Shown piece after piece: positions 1 through 7,981 of a stretch of DNA of 64,000 nt. This DNA comes from Aggregicoccus sp. 17bor-14. Lineage in GTDB: Bacteria; Myxococcota; Myxococcia; Myxococcales; Myxococcaceae. Positions within the stretch are counted from its first letter, which is position 1. Each line of letters begins with the position of its first letter. Under the pieces are notes generated by a model, which was not told the DNA's origin, did not search any database, and saw only the letters and a list, made by a program, of their open reading frames with translations. The stretch covers positions 372,001 to 436,000 of the forward strand of contig NZ_VJZZ01000004.1 in NCBI RefSeq assembly GCF_009659535.1. Direction: 5' to 3'. Made by a program: the position numbers and the translations under genes.

Positions 1-98
1 GCGACAACCTCACCGCGCTCGAGGCGGAGACGCACCTGCGCTTCCGCGTCGTCAGCCCCTCCGCGCGCAACGGCACGGGCCAGAAGGCGGACGCCTAG
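1..98 (+). CDS. C-terminal end of an unidentified protein (partial)
   Basis: An open frame enters from the left edge and stops at the TAG at 96-98. It gives about 31 residues, ending in ARNGTGQKADA. The codons are GC-rich at the third position like the neighbouring genes, and a good terminator follows directly, so this is probably the true end of a gene. No domain can be recognised in so short a piece and no function is assigned. Confidence 0.6.
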   Translation, partial: DNLTALEAETHLRFRVVSPSARNGTGQKADA

Positions 99-128
99 TC
101 CCAGGGCGTAGCCAGGCTGCGCAAAGAC

Positions 129-167
129 GAAAGGCCGTGCGGGGAAGTCCCTCGCACGGCCTTTTTT
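129..167 (+). terminator. Intrinsic terminator after the left-edge gene
   Basis: A perfect 10-bp stem (arms 131-140 and 154-163) with a 13-nt loop is followed by a T run up to 167. It lies 30 nt after the stop codon of the left-edge gene and abuts the 3' end of the tRNA-Arg gene on the other strand. The T run is clear only in the plus-strand direction. Confidence 0.85.
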
Positions 168-168
168 G

Positions 169-242
169 CGCGCCCAGAGGGACTTGAACCCCCAACCCTC
201 GGCTTCGAAGGCCGATGCTCTATCCAGTTGAGCTATAGGCGC
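169..242 (-). tRNA. tRNA-Arg (anticodon TCG)
   Basis: The minus strand folds as a tRNA. Acceptor arms GCGCCTA and TGGGCGC pair, T8-A9 is followed by D-stem GCTC, and the anticodon stem TCGGC/GCCGA closes a 7-nt loop with anticodon TCG, which reads CGA. The T-loop has TTCAAGT. CCA is not encoded. It is the last of four minus-strand tRNA genes. Confidence 0.93.
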
Positions 243-275
243 TTGAGAGTGGGCGAAGCAGAGGGGGCGAAGAAG

Positions 276-350
276 GGCGGCCAACCGGGATCGAACCGGT
301 AACCTCAGGAGTCACAGTCCTGCGCTCTAACCAGTTGAGCTATGGCCGCC
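276..350 (-). tRNA. tRNA-His (anticodon GTG)
   Basis: The anticodon stem CAGGA/TCCTG encloses CTGTGAC, giving anticodon GTG. Counting back from T8-A9-GCTC leaves an extra G at position -1, at 350, opposite C73 at 276. That extra G-1:C73 pair is the identity element of histidine tRNAs. CCA is not encoded. Confidence 0.95.
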
Positions 351-395
351 GTCACGACTCGCACCCAGCTCCCGAGCAGCGGAGCGGGGCGCGCT

Positions 396-424
396 TCCCT
401 ATCCTGGATGCCAGGGCGGTTCAA
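396..424 (-). promoter_or_regulatory. Possible sigma70-type promoter for tRNA-His
   Basis: On the minus strand a TTGAAC box (419-424) and a TAGGGA box (396-401) are separated by exactly 17 nt and lie about 45 nt upstream of tRNA-His. The -10 box is a poor match, so this is tentative. The tRNA could instead be processed from the upstream tRNA transcript. Confidence 0.3.
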
Positions 425-445
425 GCCCTTTTCGGGGTGAAACGG

Positions 446-522
446 TGGCGCCCCGGGCGGGACTCGAACCCACGACCCTCGGCTTAGAAGGCCGATGCTC
501 TATCCAGCTGAGCTACCGGAGC
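446..522 (-). tRNA. tRNA-Arg (anticodon TCT), CCA encoded
   Basis: The anticodon stem TCGGC/GCCGA encloses CTTCTAA, giving anticodon TCT for AGA codons. The acceptor GCTCCGG pairs with CCGGGGC using one G-T wobble. The discriminator base is G and is followed by an encoded CCA at 446-448. It is the only one of the four tRNAs here with a genomic CCA. It lies 31 nt after tRNA-Pro and is probably cotranscribed with it. Confidence 0.94.
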
Positions 523-553
523 CCGACGTTTCACACCGTACGGCTACGACGAA

Positions 554-627
554 TCGGGACGAGAGGATTCGAACCTCCGACCCCCTGCGCCCAAGGCAGG
601 TGCGCTACCAGGCTGCGCTACGTCCCG
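554..627 (-). tRNA. tRNA-Pro (anticodon TGG)
   Basis: The acceptor CGGGACG/CGTCCCG is perfect. The D-arm begins TAGCGC, the anticodon stem CCTGC/GCAGG encloses CTTGGGC with anticodon TGG, and the T-loop has TTCGAAT. The discriminator is A and CCA is not encoded. It is the most upstream of the four minus-strand tRNA genes. Confidence 0.94.
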
Positions 628-704
628 ATGAAATTCCCTGAAGTCCCCCGAGCAGCGGGGCGGCGGCATTCTTCGCCCATCCGCCGCGGGGAGGCAAGGC
701 AAGT

Positions 705-1301
705 TCAGGCCCCCCGCAGGGCGAGCAGGTGCGGGCGCATGAGGCGGAAGGCGGCGCCGCGGTGCGAGAGCCTCCCCTTCTCCTCCGACGTCAGCTCCGC
801 GAGGTGGCGGCCGTCCGCGAGCAGGAACACCGGGTCGTAGCCGAACCCATGCGTCCCCCGGGGCGCGTGCGCGATGGCGCCGCGGCACTCGCCGACCTCC
901 ACCTGGATGGCCCCTCCGCCGGGCTGCGCGAGCGCGAGCGCACAGCGGAAGGAGGCCGTGCGCTGGGCCTCCGGCACGCCCGCGAGCTCGCGCAGGAGCT
1001 TCTCGTAGCGGGCGCGGTCGTCGCCCGGGGCGTAGCGCGCCGAGAGCACGCCGGGGCGCCCGCCGAGCGCGTCCACGCACAGCCCCGAGTCGTCCGCGAG
1101 CGCGGGCAGCCCGCTCGCGCTCGCGTAGGCGCGCGCCTTGAGCTGGGCGTTCTCCTCGAAGGTGTCCGCGTCCTCCGAGGGCTCGGGGATGGGAGCCACG
1201 TCCGCGAGCCCCAGCACCTCGAGCGCGTCACCCACCAGCCCGCGCAGCTCGCGCAGCTTGCCCGCGTTGGTGGTGGCGAAGAGCACGCGGGGGGCGCTCA
1301 T
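705..1301 (-). CDS. rdgB: XTP/dITP diphosphatase (RdgB/HAM1 family)
   Basis: This 198-residue protein should hydrolyse non-canonical purine triphosphates (XTP, dITP, ITP) to monophosphates and keep them out of DNA and RNA. The family signatures are present: TTNAGKLRE near residue 10, ADDSGL near 68, GFGYDPVF near 150 and LSHRGAAF near the C-terminus. The length is normal for the family. I chose the ATG at 1301, reading MSAPRVLFA, over an upstream extension because it starts right at the conserved first strand and overlaps the rph stop as ATGA. The two genes are translationally coupled. Confidence 0.95.
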   Translation of the reverse strand: MSAPRVLFATTNAGKLRELRGLVGDALEVLGLADVAPIPEPSEDADTFEENAQLKARAYASASGLPALADDSGLCVDALGGRPGVLSARYAPGDDRARYEKLLRELAGVPEAQRTASFRCALALAQPGGGAIQVEVGECRGAIAHAPRGTHGFGYDPVFLLADGRHLAELTSEEKGRLSHRGAAFRLMRPHLLALRGA

Positions 1302-2020
1302 CCGCCCTCTCCCAGCACCTTCGCCTGCGCGGCGCACAGCTGCGCGATGGCGGCGAGCCCGCCGTCGAGCATCGCGTCCAGGCCCTTGCGGTCGAAGAGC
1401 TTGTGCTCCGCCGTGCCCTGCACCTCCACGATGCGCCCGTCCGCCGTGGCCACCAGGTTCAGGTCCACCTCGGCGTTGGAGTCCTCGTCGTAGTCGAGGT
1501 CCACGCGCACCTCGCCCGAGACCACGCCCACGGACACCGCCGCGAGCGGCAGCAGCTTCACGTTCTTGGTGAGGGTGCCCTTCTGCTTCAGCGTGCGCAG
1601 CGCGAGCGCGAGGGCGACGTAGGCGCCCGTGATGGAGGCAGTGCGCGTGCCGCCGTCCGCCTGCAGCACGTCGCAGTCCAGCGTGAGGGTGCGCGGCCCC
1701 AGCTGCTGCAGGTCCACTGCGGCGCGCATGGAGCGGCCGATGAGGCGCTGGATCTCCTGCGTGCGGCCGGTCTGCTTGCCCTTGGCCGCCTCGCGCTGGC
1801 TGCGCGTGTGCGTGGCGCGCGGCAGCATCCCGTACTCCGCCGTCACCCAGCCCGTGCCCTTGCCCATCAGGTGCGGCGGTACGCGCTCCTCGGTAGAGCA
1901 GGTGACGAGCACGCGGGTGTGCCCGAACTCCACCTGCACGCTGCCCTCCGCGTGCCGCGAGACGCCAGGAGTGAGGGTGACCGGGCGCAGGTCGAGCGCG
2001 CCGCGCTGGAAGGACCGCAT
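1298..2020 (-). CDS. rph: Ribonuclease PH
   Basis: This phosphorolytic 3'-5' exoribonuclease trims the 3' ends of tRNA precursors. The protein is 240 residues, the usual size. Near the N-terminus are the [13 protein letters not shown] and CSTEERVP segments, then [16 protein letters not shown] and the arginine-rich [13 protein letters not shown]. The phosphate/catalytic strand is [19 protein letters not shown]. The start MRSFQRG at 2020 matches family N-termini, and upstream in-frame codons lack similarity. It overlaps rdgB by four bases, a pairing seen in many bacteria. Confidence 0.96.
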   Translation of the reverse strand: MRSFQRGALDLRPVTLTPGVSRHAEGSVQVEFGHTRVLVTCSTEERVPPHLMGKGTGWVTAEYGMLPRATHTRSQREAAKGKQTGRTQEIQRLIGRSMRAAVDLQQLGPRTLTLDCDVLQADGGTRTASITGAYVALALALRTLKQKGTLTKNVKLLPLAAVSVGVVSGEVRVDLDYDEDSNAEVDLNLVATADGRIVEVQGTAEHKLFDRKGLDAMLDGGLAAIAQLCAAQAKVLGEGG

Positions 2021-2088
2021 GGAGGGGACTCCTTGTCTCAGGTGGGTGGCGGGTGGCCTGCGCGTGTGTAGCACACGCGGGCCGCCCC

Positions 2089-2880
2089 TCAGGGCGCGCT
2101 CTCGCGCGCGACCGGCGGCGGCTGCCCGCCTGCGTCGCGACGGCGCGTCTCCTCGAGGAAGGCCTGCACCCCTTGCGCGATGGCCCCCGCCACGCGCTCC
2201 TGGTAGGCGGCCGTGGCCAGGCGCGCCCCCTCCTCGGGATGCGAGATGAAGCCCACCTCGACCAGGATGGCGGGCGCCTCCACTCCCATCAGCACGAAGA
2301 AGGGCGCCTGCTGCACGCCGCGGTCGTACGCGCGCGTGGCCGCGATGAGCCGCGGGTGCACGGCATAGGCGAGCCGGCTCGCGTCCGCGTGCGCCTCGGT
2401 GCGCACCAGGTCCTGCAGGATGCGCGAGAGCGTGTCCTGGCCCGCGCTGCTCGCGCGCGCCGGCGCCTCCGCGTTCTCGCGCGCCGCCGTGCGCCGCGCC
2501 GCCTCTCCGGAGGCCGAGGCGGAAAGGAAGTAGGTCTCGATGCCCTCGGTGCGCGCGCGCAGGGAGCGCGTGGGCATGGAGTTCGCGTGCAGGGAGACGA
2601 AGAGGTCCGGCGCCTCGCGGTTCGCCGCCGCCACGCGCTCCGGCAGCGGCACGTCCTTGTCCCCCGTGCGCGTGAGCGTCACCTGCACGCCCTGGCGCGT
2701 GAGCTGCGCCTCGAGGCGGCGCGAGAGCTGCAGCGCGAGCTGCTTCTCCGCGTAGCCCTTCGCGCCCTTTGCGCCGTCCTGCGCGCCGCCGTGCCCCGGG
2801 TCGATCACCACGCGCGCGCGGCGCTCGGCGGCGAGGGTGGGCACGGCGAGCAGCAGGAGCAGCAGCGGGGCGAGGCGCAC
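2089..2880 (-). CDS. N-acetylmuramoyl-L-alanine amidase (Amidase_3), secreted
   Basis: This is a 263-residue zinc amidase that cleaves the bond between N-acetylmuramic acid and the stem peptide in peptidoglycan. Residues 1-18 form a signal peptide ([18 protein letters not shown]). The catalytic domain starts at once, with VVIDPGHGG (zinc ligand H30), a second ligand around E45, VSLHANS (H98) and the catalytic glutamate in ILVEVGFIS (E208). There is no AMIN or SPOR domain, so targeting may depend on other factors. It lies between rph and selD on the same strand, 68 and 84 nt away. Confidence 0.9.
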   Translation of the reverse strand: MRLAPLLLLLLAVPTLAAERRARVVIDPGHGGAQDGAKGAKGYAEKQLALQLSRRLEAQLTRQGVQVTLTRTGDKDVPLPERVAAANREAPDLFVSLHANSMPTRSLRARTEGIETYFLSASASGEAARRTAARENAEAPARASSAGQDTLSRILQDLVRTEAHADASRLAYAVHPRLIAATRAYDRGVQQAPFFVLMGVEAPAILVEVGFISHPEEGARLATAAYQERVAGAIAQGVQAFLEETRRRDAGGQPPPVARESAP

Positions 2881-2907
2881 GGGAGGCGGATGGTAGTGGT
2901 TCTTCGC

Positions 2908-2930
2908 CCCCTCTCCCAGGGGGAGAGGGG
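2908..2930. repeat. Short REP-like palindrome, copy 1
   Basis: A 10-bp C-rich arm (2908-2917) pairs with its inverted copy (2921-2930) across a 3-nt loop in the gap between selD and the amidase gene. Nearly the same palindrome occurs at 38953-38975 inside the 3' end of mutY, which suggests a dispersed element rather than a local terminator. There is no T run. Confidence 0.55.
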
Positions 2931-2964
2931 ACGGCTGCGCTCTTCTACCCGGCAGGCGGGGGAG

Positions 2965-4017
2965 CTAGCCCAGCACGTCGATGCCGGGGCGGCCCTGGAT
3001 GACCTCGCCGATGAGGGCGGCCTCCACGCCGGCCTTCTCGAGCGCGCGCAGCGCCTTGGGCACGTCGCGCGCGGGGACGCTCGCGAGCAGCCCGCCGTTG
3101 GTCTGCGCGTCGGCGAGCACCCACTGGATCTCCTCCGGCAGGCCCTCGGGGAAGCGCACCCGCTTCGCCACGTGCGCGAGGTTCGCCTTCGTGCCCCCGG
3201 GCACCACGCCCTGCGCCGCGAGCGCGGGCACCCCCGCCATGAGCGGGATGCGCTCCAGGTCCACGAGCGCCCGCGTGCGCGCCCCCTCCATCATCTCCAG
3301 CAGGTGCCCGAGCAGGCCGTAGCCCGTCACGTCGGTGAGCGCGTTCACCCGGAACTTCCCCGAGGCGAAGGCCTCGCCGGCCGCGCGGTTCAGCGTGCTC
3401 ATCAGCGCCACCGCGCGCTTCGTCAGCTCGCGCGAGGCGAGCCCGCGCTTGATGGCGGTGGTGGCGATGCCCGAGCCCAGCGGCTTGGTCAGCAGCAGCG
3501 CATCGCCCACCTTCGCGCCCGCGTTGGTGAGCACCTTCTTCGGGTGCACCGTGCCGGTGACGGCGAGCCCGTACTTGGGCTCGGGGTCCTGGATGGAGTG
3601 GCCGCCGAGGATGGGGATGCCCGCCTCCTCCGCCTTGGACTGGCCGCCCTCGAGGATGCGCGAGAGCACCTTGAGCGGCTGCTCCTTGGGGAAGCCCACC
3701 AGGTTGAGCGCGAAGAGGGGCTTCGCGCCCATGGCGTAGATGTCCGAGAGCGCGTTGGCGGCCGCGATGGCGCCGAACTGGAACGGGTCGTCCACCACGG
3801 GGGGGAAGAAGTCCACCGTGTTGACCAGCGCCATGCCGGGGGCCACGCGGTACACCGCGGCGTCATCGCTGGTGCCGAAGCCCACCAGCGCGCGCTTGTC
3901 CTTCGTCGTCTTCATGTGGCGCAGCACGTGCGCCAGGTCCGAGGGCCGGAGCTTGGCCGCTCAACCCGCGCAGTGACTCAGCTCGGTGAGGCGCTTGGGA
4001 GGAAGGGGCTTGTCCAT
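2965..4017 (-). CDS. selD: Selenide, water dikinase with an in-frame UGA selenocysteine
   Basis: SelD makes selenophosphate from selenide and ATP for selenocysteine and selenouridine synthesis. A frame broken at TGA would start near 3927 and lack the catalytic N-terminus. Reading through the TGA at 3961-3963 gives 350 residues starting at the ATG at 4017: the N-terminal segment is LTELSHCAG-U-AAKL, with U at codon 19. This aligns with the HGAGCGCK segment of E. coli SelD, so U replaces the catalytic Cys17 and the following Cys is Ala. Family glycine-rich motifs and VTGYGLLGHL follow. A hairpin lies downstream of the UGA. Selenocysteine insertion is inferred from sequence, but this arrangement is well known in SelD. 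Confidence 0.93.
3917..3935 (-). promoter_or_regulatory. Candidate bacterial SECIS hairpin in selD mRNA
   Basis: In the mRNA sense a perfect 7-bp stem, TGGCGCA/TGCGCCA, with loop CGTGC begins 26 nt after the selenocysteine UGA. The apical loop is 33-37 nt downstream, at the far end of the usual distance for bacterial SECIS elements read by SelB. No conserved loop bases can be claimed by eye. Confidence 0.5.
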
Positions 4018-4038
4018 GCCCCTTCCCTACCCCAGGCG

Positions 4039-4989
4039 CTAGCCCACGCGCACGTATTCCTTCTTCATCAGGTGCACGAGTGCTTCCGCGGTGACGACGT
4101 CGTCGCTGGGCGAGTGGTCCAGCACGGGCTGCAGCGCGCCGTGGTTGTGCACGGCCTGCAGCACGTCCAGCTGCACCGGGGACAGCTCGCGCAGGGGCGC
4201 GCTGAGCGGCTGCGCGAGCGCGAGGCGCGCGGCGGGCGGCGGCAGGTCCTTCTGGATGCGCTTGAGCTCGTCGAGCTGGCGCAGCGCGTCCATCAGGAGC
4301 GCCTCGGTGGAGGAGTCCAGCTCCACCATGAACTCCTGCGCCTCGGCGGGGCGCAGCTCGAAGTCGCCCTGCTCCCAGGTGACGATGCGGTTGAAGCTCT
4401 TCTGGGGGCCGAGGTCGTGGTTGTCGTCGATGACGGCGTAGTAGACGCGGCCCTGGCGCAGGTAGACGCGGCCCTCGTGCGCGTCGTTGACCACGAGCAC
4501 GCCGTTCTTCTTCGAGGTGTGGAAGAGCTGGAGGAGGTCCGGAAGTGGGATCTCCTCGATCTTGCCCGTCATGGACGAGGCCTTGGTGGAGGTGCGCGCG
4601 GCCTGGGCGGCGGCGGCCTCCTCCAGCTTGCGCTTCGCCATGGACTCGTCGACGTGGGCGCTGTCCGCGCCCTGCTGCACGAGCTTGAGGATGGAGGTGC
4701 CGATGAGGATGCGGTCCCCCTCCTTGAGCTGCGCCTGCTTCACCTTCTCGCCGTTGACGAAGGTCCCGTTGGTGGAGCCGAGGTCCTCGATGGTGATGCC
4801 GCTGGCCGCCACGGTGATCTTGGCGTGCTTGCGGCTGACCATGTCCTCCACGAGCACCATGTCCAGCTCGCTGGAGCGGCCGATCACGATCTGCTTCTCC
4901 GTCTTCAGGGGGAACTCGCCGCCCTGGTACTTGCCGGAGATGAACTTGAGCGCGAAGGCCTTCGCCGCCGAGCTGGAGAGAGTGTTCAC
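4039..4989 (-). CDS. FHA domain protein with DUF4388 (PATAN-like) domain
   Basis: This 316-residue cytoplasmic protein begins with a forkhead-associated phosphothreonine-binding domain at about residues 14-107. The key FHA motifs are visible: IGRSSELD, SRKHAKI and DLGSTNGTFVNGEKV. A short linker with KRKLEEAAAAQAA leads to a DUF4388 domain (about 138-240, starting SMTGKIEEIPLPDLLQLF). The C-terminal 70 residues look helical. Such fusions are common in myxobacteria and are thought to link Ser/Thr-kinase signalling to other proteins. The partner is unknown. It lies 21 nt upstream of selD, so they may share a transcript. Confidence 0.85.
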   Translation of the reverse strand: MNTLSSSAAKAFALKFISGKYQGGEFPLKTEKQIVIGRSSELDMVLVEDMVSRKHAKITVAASGITIEDLGSTNGTFVNGEKVKQAQLKEGDRILIGTSILKLVQQGADSAHVDESMAKRKLEEAAAAQAARTSTKASSMTGKIEEIPLPDLLQLFHTSKKNGVLVVNDAHEGRVYLRQGRVYYAVIDDNHDLGPQKSFNRIVTWEQGDFELRPAEAQEFMVELDSSTEALLMDALRQLDELKRIQKDLPPPAARLALAQPLSAPLRELSPVQLDVLQAVHNHGALQPVLDHSPSDDVVTAEALVHLMKKEYVRVG

Positions 4990-5025
4990 GGTCCTGTGAC
5001 CCCCAGAGGAGCTACGCCGAAACCA

Positions 5026-5757
5026 TCAGCCTGCATCTTCCACCTTGGCCGGGTCCTTCACGTCCCGGACGAGGTTCAGGTACATCTCGGCGCTCTTGTT
5101 GCCAGGGCTGCGCAGGAGCACCTCTTCCCAGACGCGGACAGCGTCCGCCCGCCTGCCCGCAGAGTAAAGCGCAATGCCGTAGTGGATGCGACCCGGGAGA
5201 AAGCCCGGGTTCTGCTCGAGGATCTGCTCGAACTCGGCCACGGCCTCCTCGCGGGCGCCCGAGTCGCGCAGCGCGTCACCCAGGCGCAGCCGGATGTCCA
5301 CGAACTGGGGGCAGAGGGCGAGCGCGCGCCGGTACTCGGCGATGGCCTGCTCCCACACGCCGCTGGAGAGGAACACGTCGCCGATGTCGGCGTACATGTT
5401 GGCGATCTTCCCCTTCACGAAGGGGTCCATCTCCCCGGGGGCGCTCTTCTGCCGCGCGAGCGCCGCCTGGTAGACCTCCTTCGCCTCCTGGTACTTCCCC
5501 ATGTCGTTGTAGATGACGGCCAGGTTCAGCGCCGCCTCCGTGTACGCGGGGTTGAGCCGCAGCGCCGCCTCGAACGCGCGCTGCGCCCGGGCGAACTGGC
5601 CCTGGTCGTGGTGGATGATGCCGAGCATGTTGTAGACGTCGGCGAACGCCTGGTTCTGCTCGACGAACTGCGACAGGTAATGCTCGGCCTGGGCGTACTG
5701 CTTCTTTTCGAAGTAGCCCCGCCCCAGGGTCAGCAACTGCTTGAGCGCCTCGTCCAT
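5026..5757 (-). CDS. Tetratricopeptide repeat protein
   Basis: This 243-residue soluble protein is made almost wholly of TPR units from about residue 7 to 230, with repeat cores such as ADVYNMLGIIHHDQGQFARA and AYTEAALNLAVIYNDMGKYQ. There is no signal peptide or catalytic motif. TPR arrays act as protein-binding scaffolds. It sits between a membrane protein and the FHA-DUF4388 gene on the same strand, 36 nt from the latter, and may work with it, but the ligand cannot be inferred. Confidence 0.85.
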   Translation of the reverse strand: MDEALKQLLTLGRGYFEKKQYAQAEHYLSQFVEQNQAFADVYNMLGIIHHDQGQFARAQRAFEAALRLNPAYTEAALNLAVIYNDMGKYQEAKEVYQAALARQKSAPGEMDPFVKGKIANMYADIGDVFLSSGVWEQAIAEYRRALALCPQFVDIRLRLGDALRDSGAREEAVAEFEQILEQNPGFLPGRIHYGIALYSAGRRADAVRVWEEVLLRSPGNKSAEMYLNLVRDVKDPAKVEDAG

Positions 5758-5787
5758 GTCCCGACCTTGCTGGGTAGGGGGGTGAGC

Positions 5788-6552
5788 CTACATGACCCCG
5801 GGGGAAAAGAAGAATTCCTCGCCGCGGCGAACGAGCAGCAGCCGGCGCTCCCCCCGCAGGTCCACCCGGCTGCCCCCGGGCGCCGAGCCCGTGAGGTGCC
5901 AGTGCTCCCCCACCGAGGCCTCGTCGCGCTCGAGGCGCACGTACCAGGCCTCGGCGCGGTAGTCGCGGTCCTGCACGGAGAGCACCTGCGCGAGCGCCTC
6001 TTCGGAGGCCTTCGGGGCCGCGCCCTGCGGAGCGCCCCCGGCCGAGAGGGCGGCGAGCCGGGTCCGGTCTCCGGCCTCGAGCGCCTGGCGGCGCGCCTCG
6101 AGCGCGGCCACCACCGCCACGAGCCGCGGCGCGGCGCTCGCCACCGGGCGCCAGCGCGCGACGCCCCCGCTCCCGGAGGCGCCCGGGGCGAAGGGCACCT
6201 GCTCCACGCCCACCGAGCTCACCTTCGTCGCGCCCAGCGCCCCCTCGAAGTCCAGCGTCGCGCGGGCGAGCGCGGCGGCGCCCGGGGGCCCGGCGCCATC
6301 CGCCGGCCCCACGCTCAGGCGGCTGAAGTGCACCGTGCGCGAGCGCAGCGGCTGGGGGCTTCCGGGCACGGAGAGCTCGAGCCCGCGCTGCTCGAGCGAC
6401 TTGAGGGCGGTGAGGATCTCCGCGCGCGGCCCCGCCGAGAGCGAGAGCAGGCGCGGCGAGAGGAGGAGCAGCGCGAGCGCGAGCGCGCCGACGAGCAGCC
6501 CTGCCCTGCGCGCCCGGGCCTCGGCTCGGGCTGAGGCCTGCGCTGCGCTCAC
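5788..6552 (-). CDS. Membrane-anchored protein of unknown function
   Basis: I do not recognise this 254-residue protein. A short basic N-terminus (ARAEARARRAG) is followed by one clear transmembrane helix at about 18-36 ([15 protein letters not shown]). The rest is an Ala/Gly/Arg-rich domain presumably outside the membrane. The C-terminal 60 residues form regular strands (AEAWYVRLERDEASVGEHWH, then RVDLRGERRLLLVRRG). Its start overlaps the bamD stop by ATGA, so it is translated with bamD and may be an envelope protein. Confidence 0.7.
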   Translation of the reverse strand: MSAAQASARAEARARRAGLLVGALALALLLLSPRLLSLSAGPRAEILTALKSLEQRGLELSVPGSPQPLRSRTVHFSRLSVGPADGAGPPGAAALARATLDFEGALGATKVSSVGVEQVPFAPGASGSGGVARWRPVASAAPRLVAVVAALEARRQALEAGDRTRLAALSAGGAPQGAAPKASEEALAQVLSVQDRDYRAEAWYVRLERDEASVGEHWHLTGSAPGGSRVDLRGERRLLLVRRGEEFFFSPGVM

Positions 6553-7322
6553 GCGCCCAGCAGCTTGCGGGCGCGCTCGGCCGCGGGCGTGCCGGGCATC
6601 CGGCTCTGCACCCGCCGCAGCGTCTCCTGGGCGCGCGCGGTGTCGTGCAGCTTCTCGTAGGCCTCGTGCAGCAGGAAGAAGGCCTCCTCCTCCTTCGAGG
6701 AGCCCGGGTAGGCCTCGAGCAGCCCCTCGAGGCGGCGCGCGGTGCCGGCCCAGCGGTCGCGCTTCGCGTAGAAGCGCGCCACGTACAGCTCGTGGTCCAC
6801 GAGGCGGCGGCGCACGTCGTCGAAGAGCTTGCGCGCCTCGCCCTCGTACTTGGAGCCCGGGTACTCCTTGAGGAAGTCGCGCAGCGCCTCGTACGCGCCC
6901 TTCACCTCCACCTGGTCCTTCTCCGAGGCCGGGGGCAGGAAGAAGATCTCGGTGGGCATGTCCTTGAGGTGCGTGGTGGCGGCGCGGAAGGCGGCGTAGT
7001 CCACGCTGGGGTGCGAGGGGTGCGCCTTCACGAAGGCCTGGTAGCGGTCGCGCGCCTCGGCGTAGCGCTCGCGGGCGTAGTCCAGGTCGGCCATCAGCAG
7101 CTCGGCCTCCTTCGCCTCCTCGAGGAAGGGGTACTTGGTGCGCACCTCCTCGAAGTAGGTCTGCGCCTCCTCGAACTCCTTGCCCTCGAGCGCCTCCTTG
7201 CCCTTGTCCAGGTTGGAGCGGGCGTCCTGGGTGAAGTTGACCGGGGCGTGCTGGGTGCTGGCGCAGCCGGCAGCGAGCAGGAGGGCACAGCAGCAGGACA
7301 GGGCGAGGCGGAGGGTGCGCAT
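6549..7322 (-). CDS. bamD: Outer membrane assembly lipoprotein BamD
   Basis: BamD is the essential TPR lipoprotein of the BAM complex, which folds beta-barrel proteins into the outer membrane. The protein is 257 residues. A lipoprotein signal ends in LLLAAGC, with the lipidated Cys near residue 21. TPR-like repeats follow, including GKEFEEAQTYFEEVRTKYPF and ARERYAEARDRYQAFVKAHP. The spacing matches BamD/YfiO. The start MRTLRLAL at 7322 gives a clean signal peptide, and the longer reading adds unrelated residues. recX lies 16 nt upstream and the membrane-protein gene overlaps downstream. Confidence 0.9.
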   Translation of the reverse strand: MRTLRLALSCCCALLLAAGCASTQHAPVNFTQDARSNLDKGKEALEGKEFEEAQTYFEEVRTKYPFLEEAKEAELLMADLDYARERYAEARDRYQAFVKAHPSHPSVDYAAFRAATTHLKDMPTEIFFLPPASEKDQVEVKGAYEALRDFLKEYPGSKYEGEARKLFDDVRRRLVDHELYVARFYAKRDRWAGTARRLEGLLEAYPGSSKEEEAFFLLHEAYEKLHDTARAQETLRRVQSRMPGTPAAERARKLLGA

Positions 7323-7338
7323 GTTCGGGGGCGACACG

Positions 7339-7929
7339 CTAATCCTCCCCGCCAGGGGGGTCCAGCGCTCCCGCACCGAGCAGCTCGTTCACCAGGTCCT
7401 CGGAGTAGCCCCGCCCGAGCAGGAGGCGGGCGGCGCGCGCCCGGTCCCTCGGCCCGAGCGGGGCGGCGCCGGGCAGCAGCCGCCGCTTCTGCAGGAGCGC
7501 GCGCGCGGCCGAGCGGGCGTCGAAGCCGGCCTCCGCGCTCGCCTCCCCCAGCGCCGCGCGCGCCGCCGCCCCCTCCACCCCTTGCGCCTCGAGCCGCTGC
7601 AGCACCGCCGCGGGCGCGAGCCGGCCCCGGGAGAGCAGCGCCCCGGCACGCTCGCGGGCGAAGCGCGCGTCGTCCAGGTAGCCCCAGCCGCGAAGCCGCT
7701 CGAGCGCCTCGTCGCGGGTGGCCTCGGAGAAGCCGCGGCGCTCCAGCGCGAGCGCGAGCTCGCGCGTGCTGCGGGCGCGCGCGCGCAGCAGCCGCAGGCA
7801 GGCGTCCTGCGCGGCCTGCAGCGCCTCGGGGCCCGAGGGGGGCGGCGGCGCCCGCTTCGCGCGCGGGCGGCGCGGGCCGCCGTCCGGAGAGCCTTCCCGG
7901 GAGTCATCCTGTGAGTCGTCGGACGCCAT
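7339..7929 (-). CDS. recX: Regulatory protein RecX
   Basis: RecX binds RecA filaments and limits their activity. The protein is 196 residues, starting MASDDSQDD. A basic, proline-rich N-terminal tail of about 35 residues precedes the three-helix repeats. Recognisable segments are LLRARARSTRELALALERRG, GYLDDARFARERA and the C-terminal LLLGRGYSEDLVNELL. I chose the ATG at 7929 because the upstream in-frame region is antisense to the divergent gene and unlike RecX. recA is not in the window. Confidence 0.88.
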   Translation of the reverse strand: MASDDSQDDSREGSPDGGPRRPRAKRAPPPPSGPEALQAAQDACLRLLRARARSTRELALALERRGFSEATRDEALERLRGWGYLDDARFARERAGALLSRGRLAPAAVLQRLEAQGVEGAAARAALGEASAEAGFDARSAARALLQKRRLLPGAAPLGPRDRARAARLLLGRGYSEDLVNELLGAGALDPPGGED

Positions 7930-7981
7930 GCACCGCTCCTCTACACCGCCCTCCCACAAGGTGCTAACAGCCCCCTCTGTC

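Noticed and set aside
705-840. Plus-strand open frame through the tRNA cluster and rdgB 3' end (445-840)
   Set aside because: It runs across two tRNA genes on the other strand and into rdgB in antisense. The translated tRNA sequence gives the repeated GLEPTT and GFEPPT strings.
3961-3963. TGA in selD read as a stop or nonsense mutation (pseudogene)
   Set aside because: The reading frame continues with matching SelD sequence on both sides, the TGA is at the catalytic Cys position, and a hairpin follows. Selenocysteine explains it better than decay.
2053-6534. Long plus-strand open frame opposite amidase, selD, FHA and TPR genes
   Set aside because: It spans several real minus-strand genes and their gaps and has no recognisable domain.
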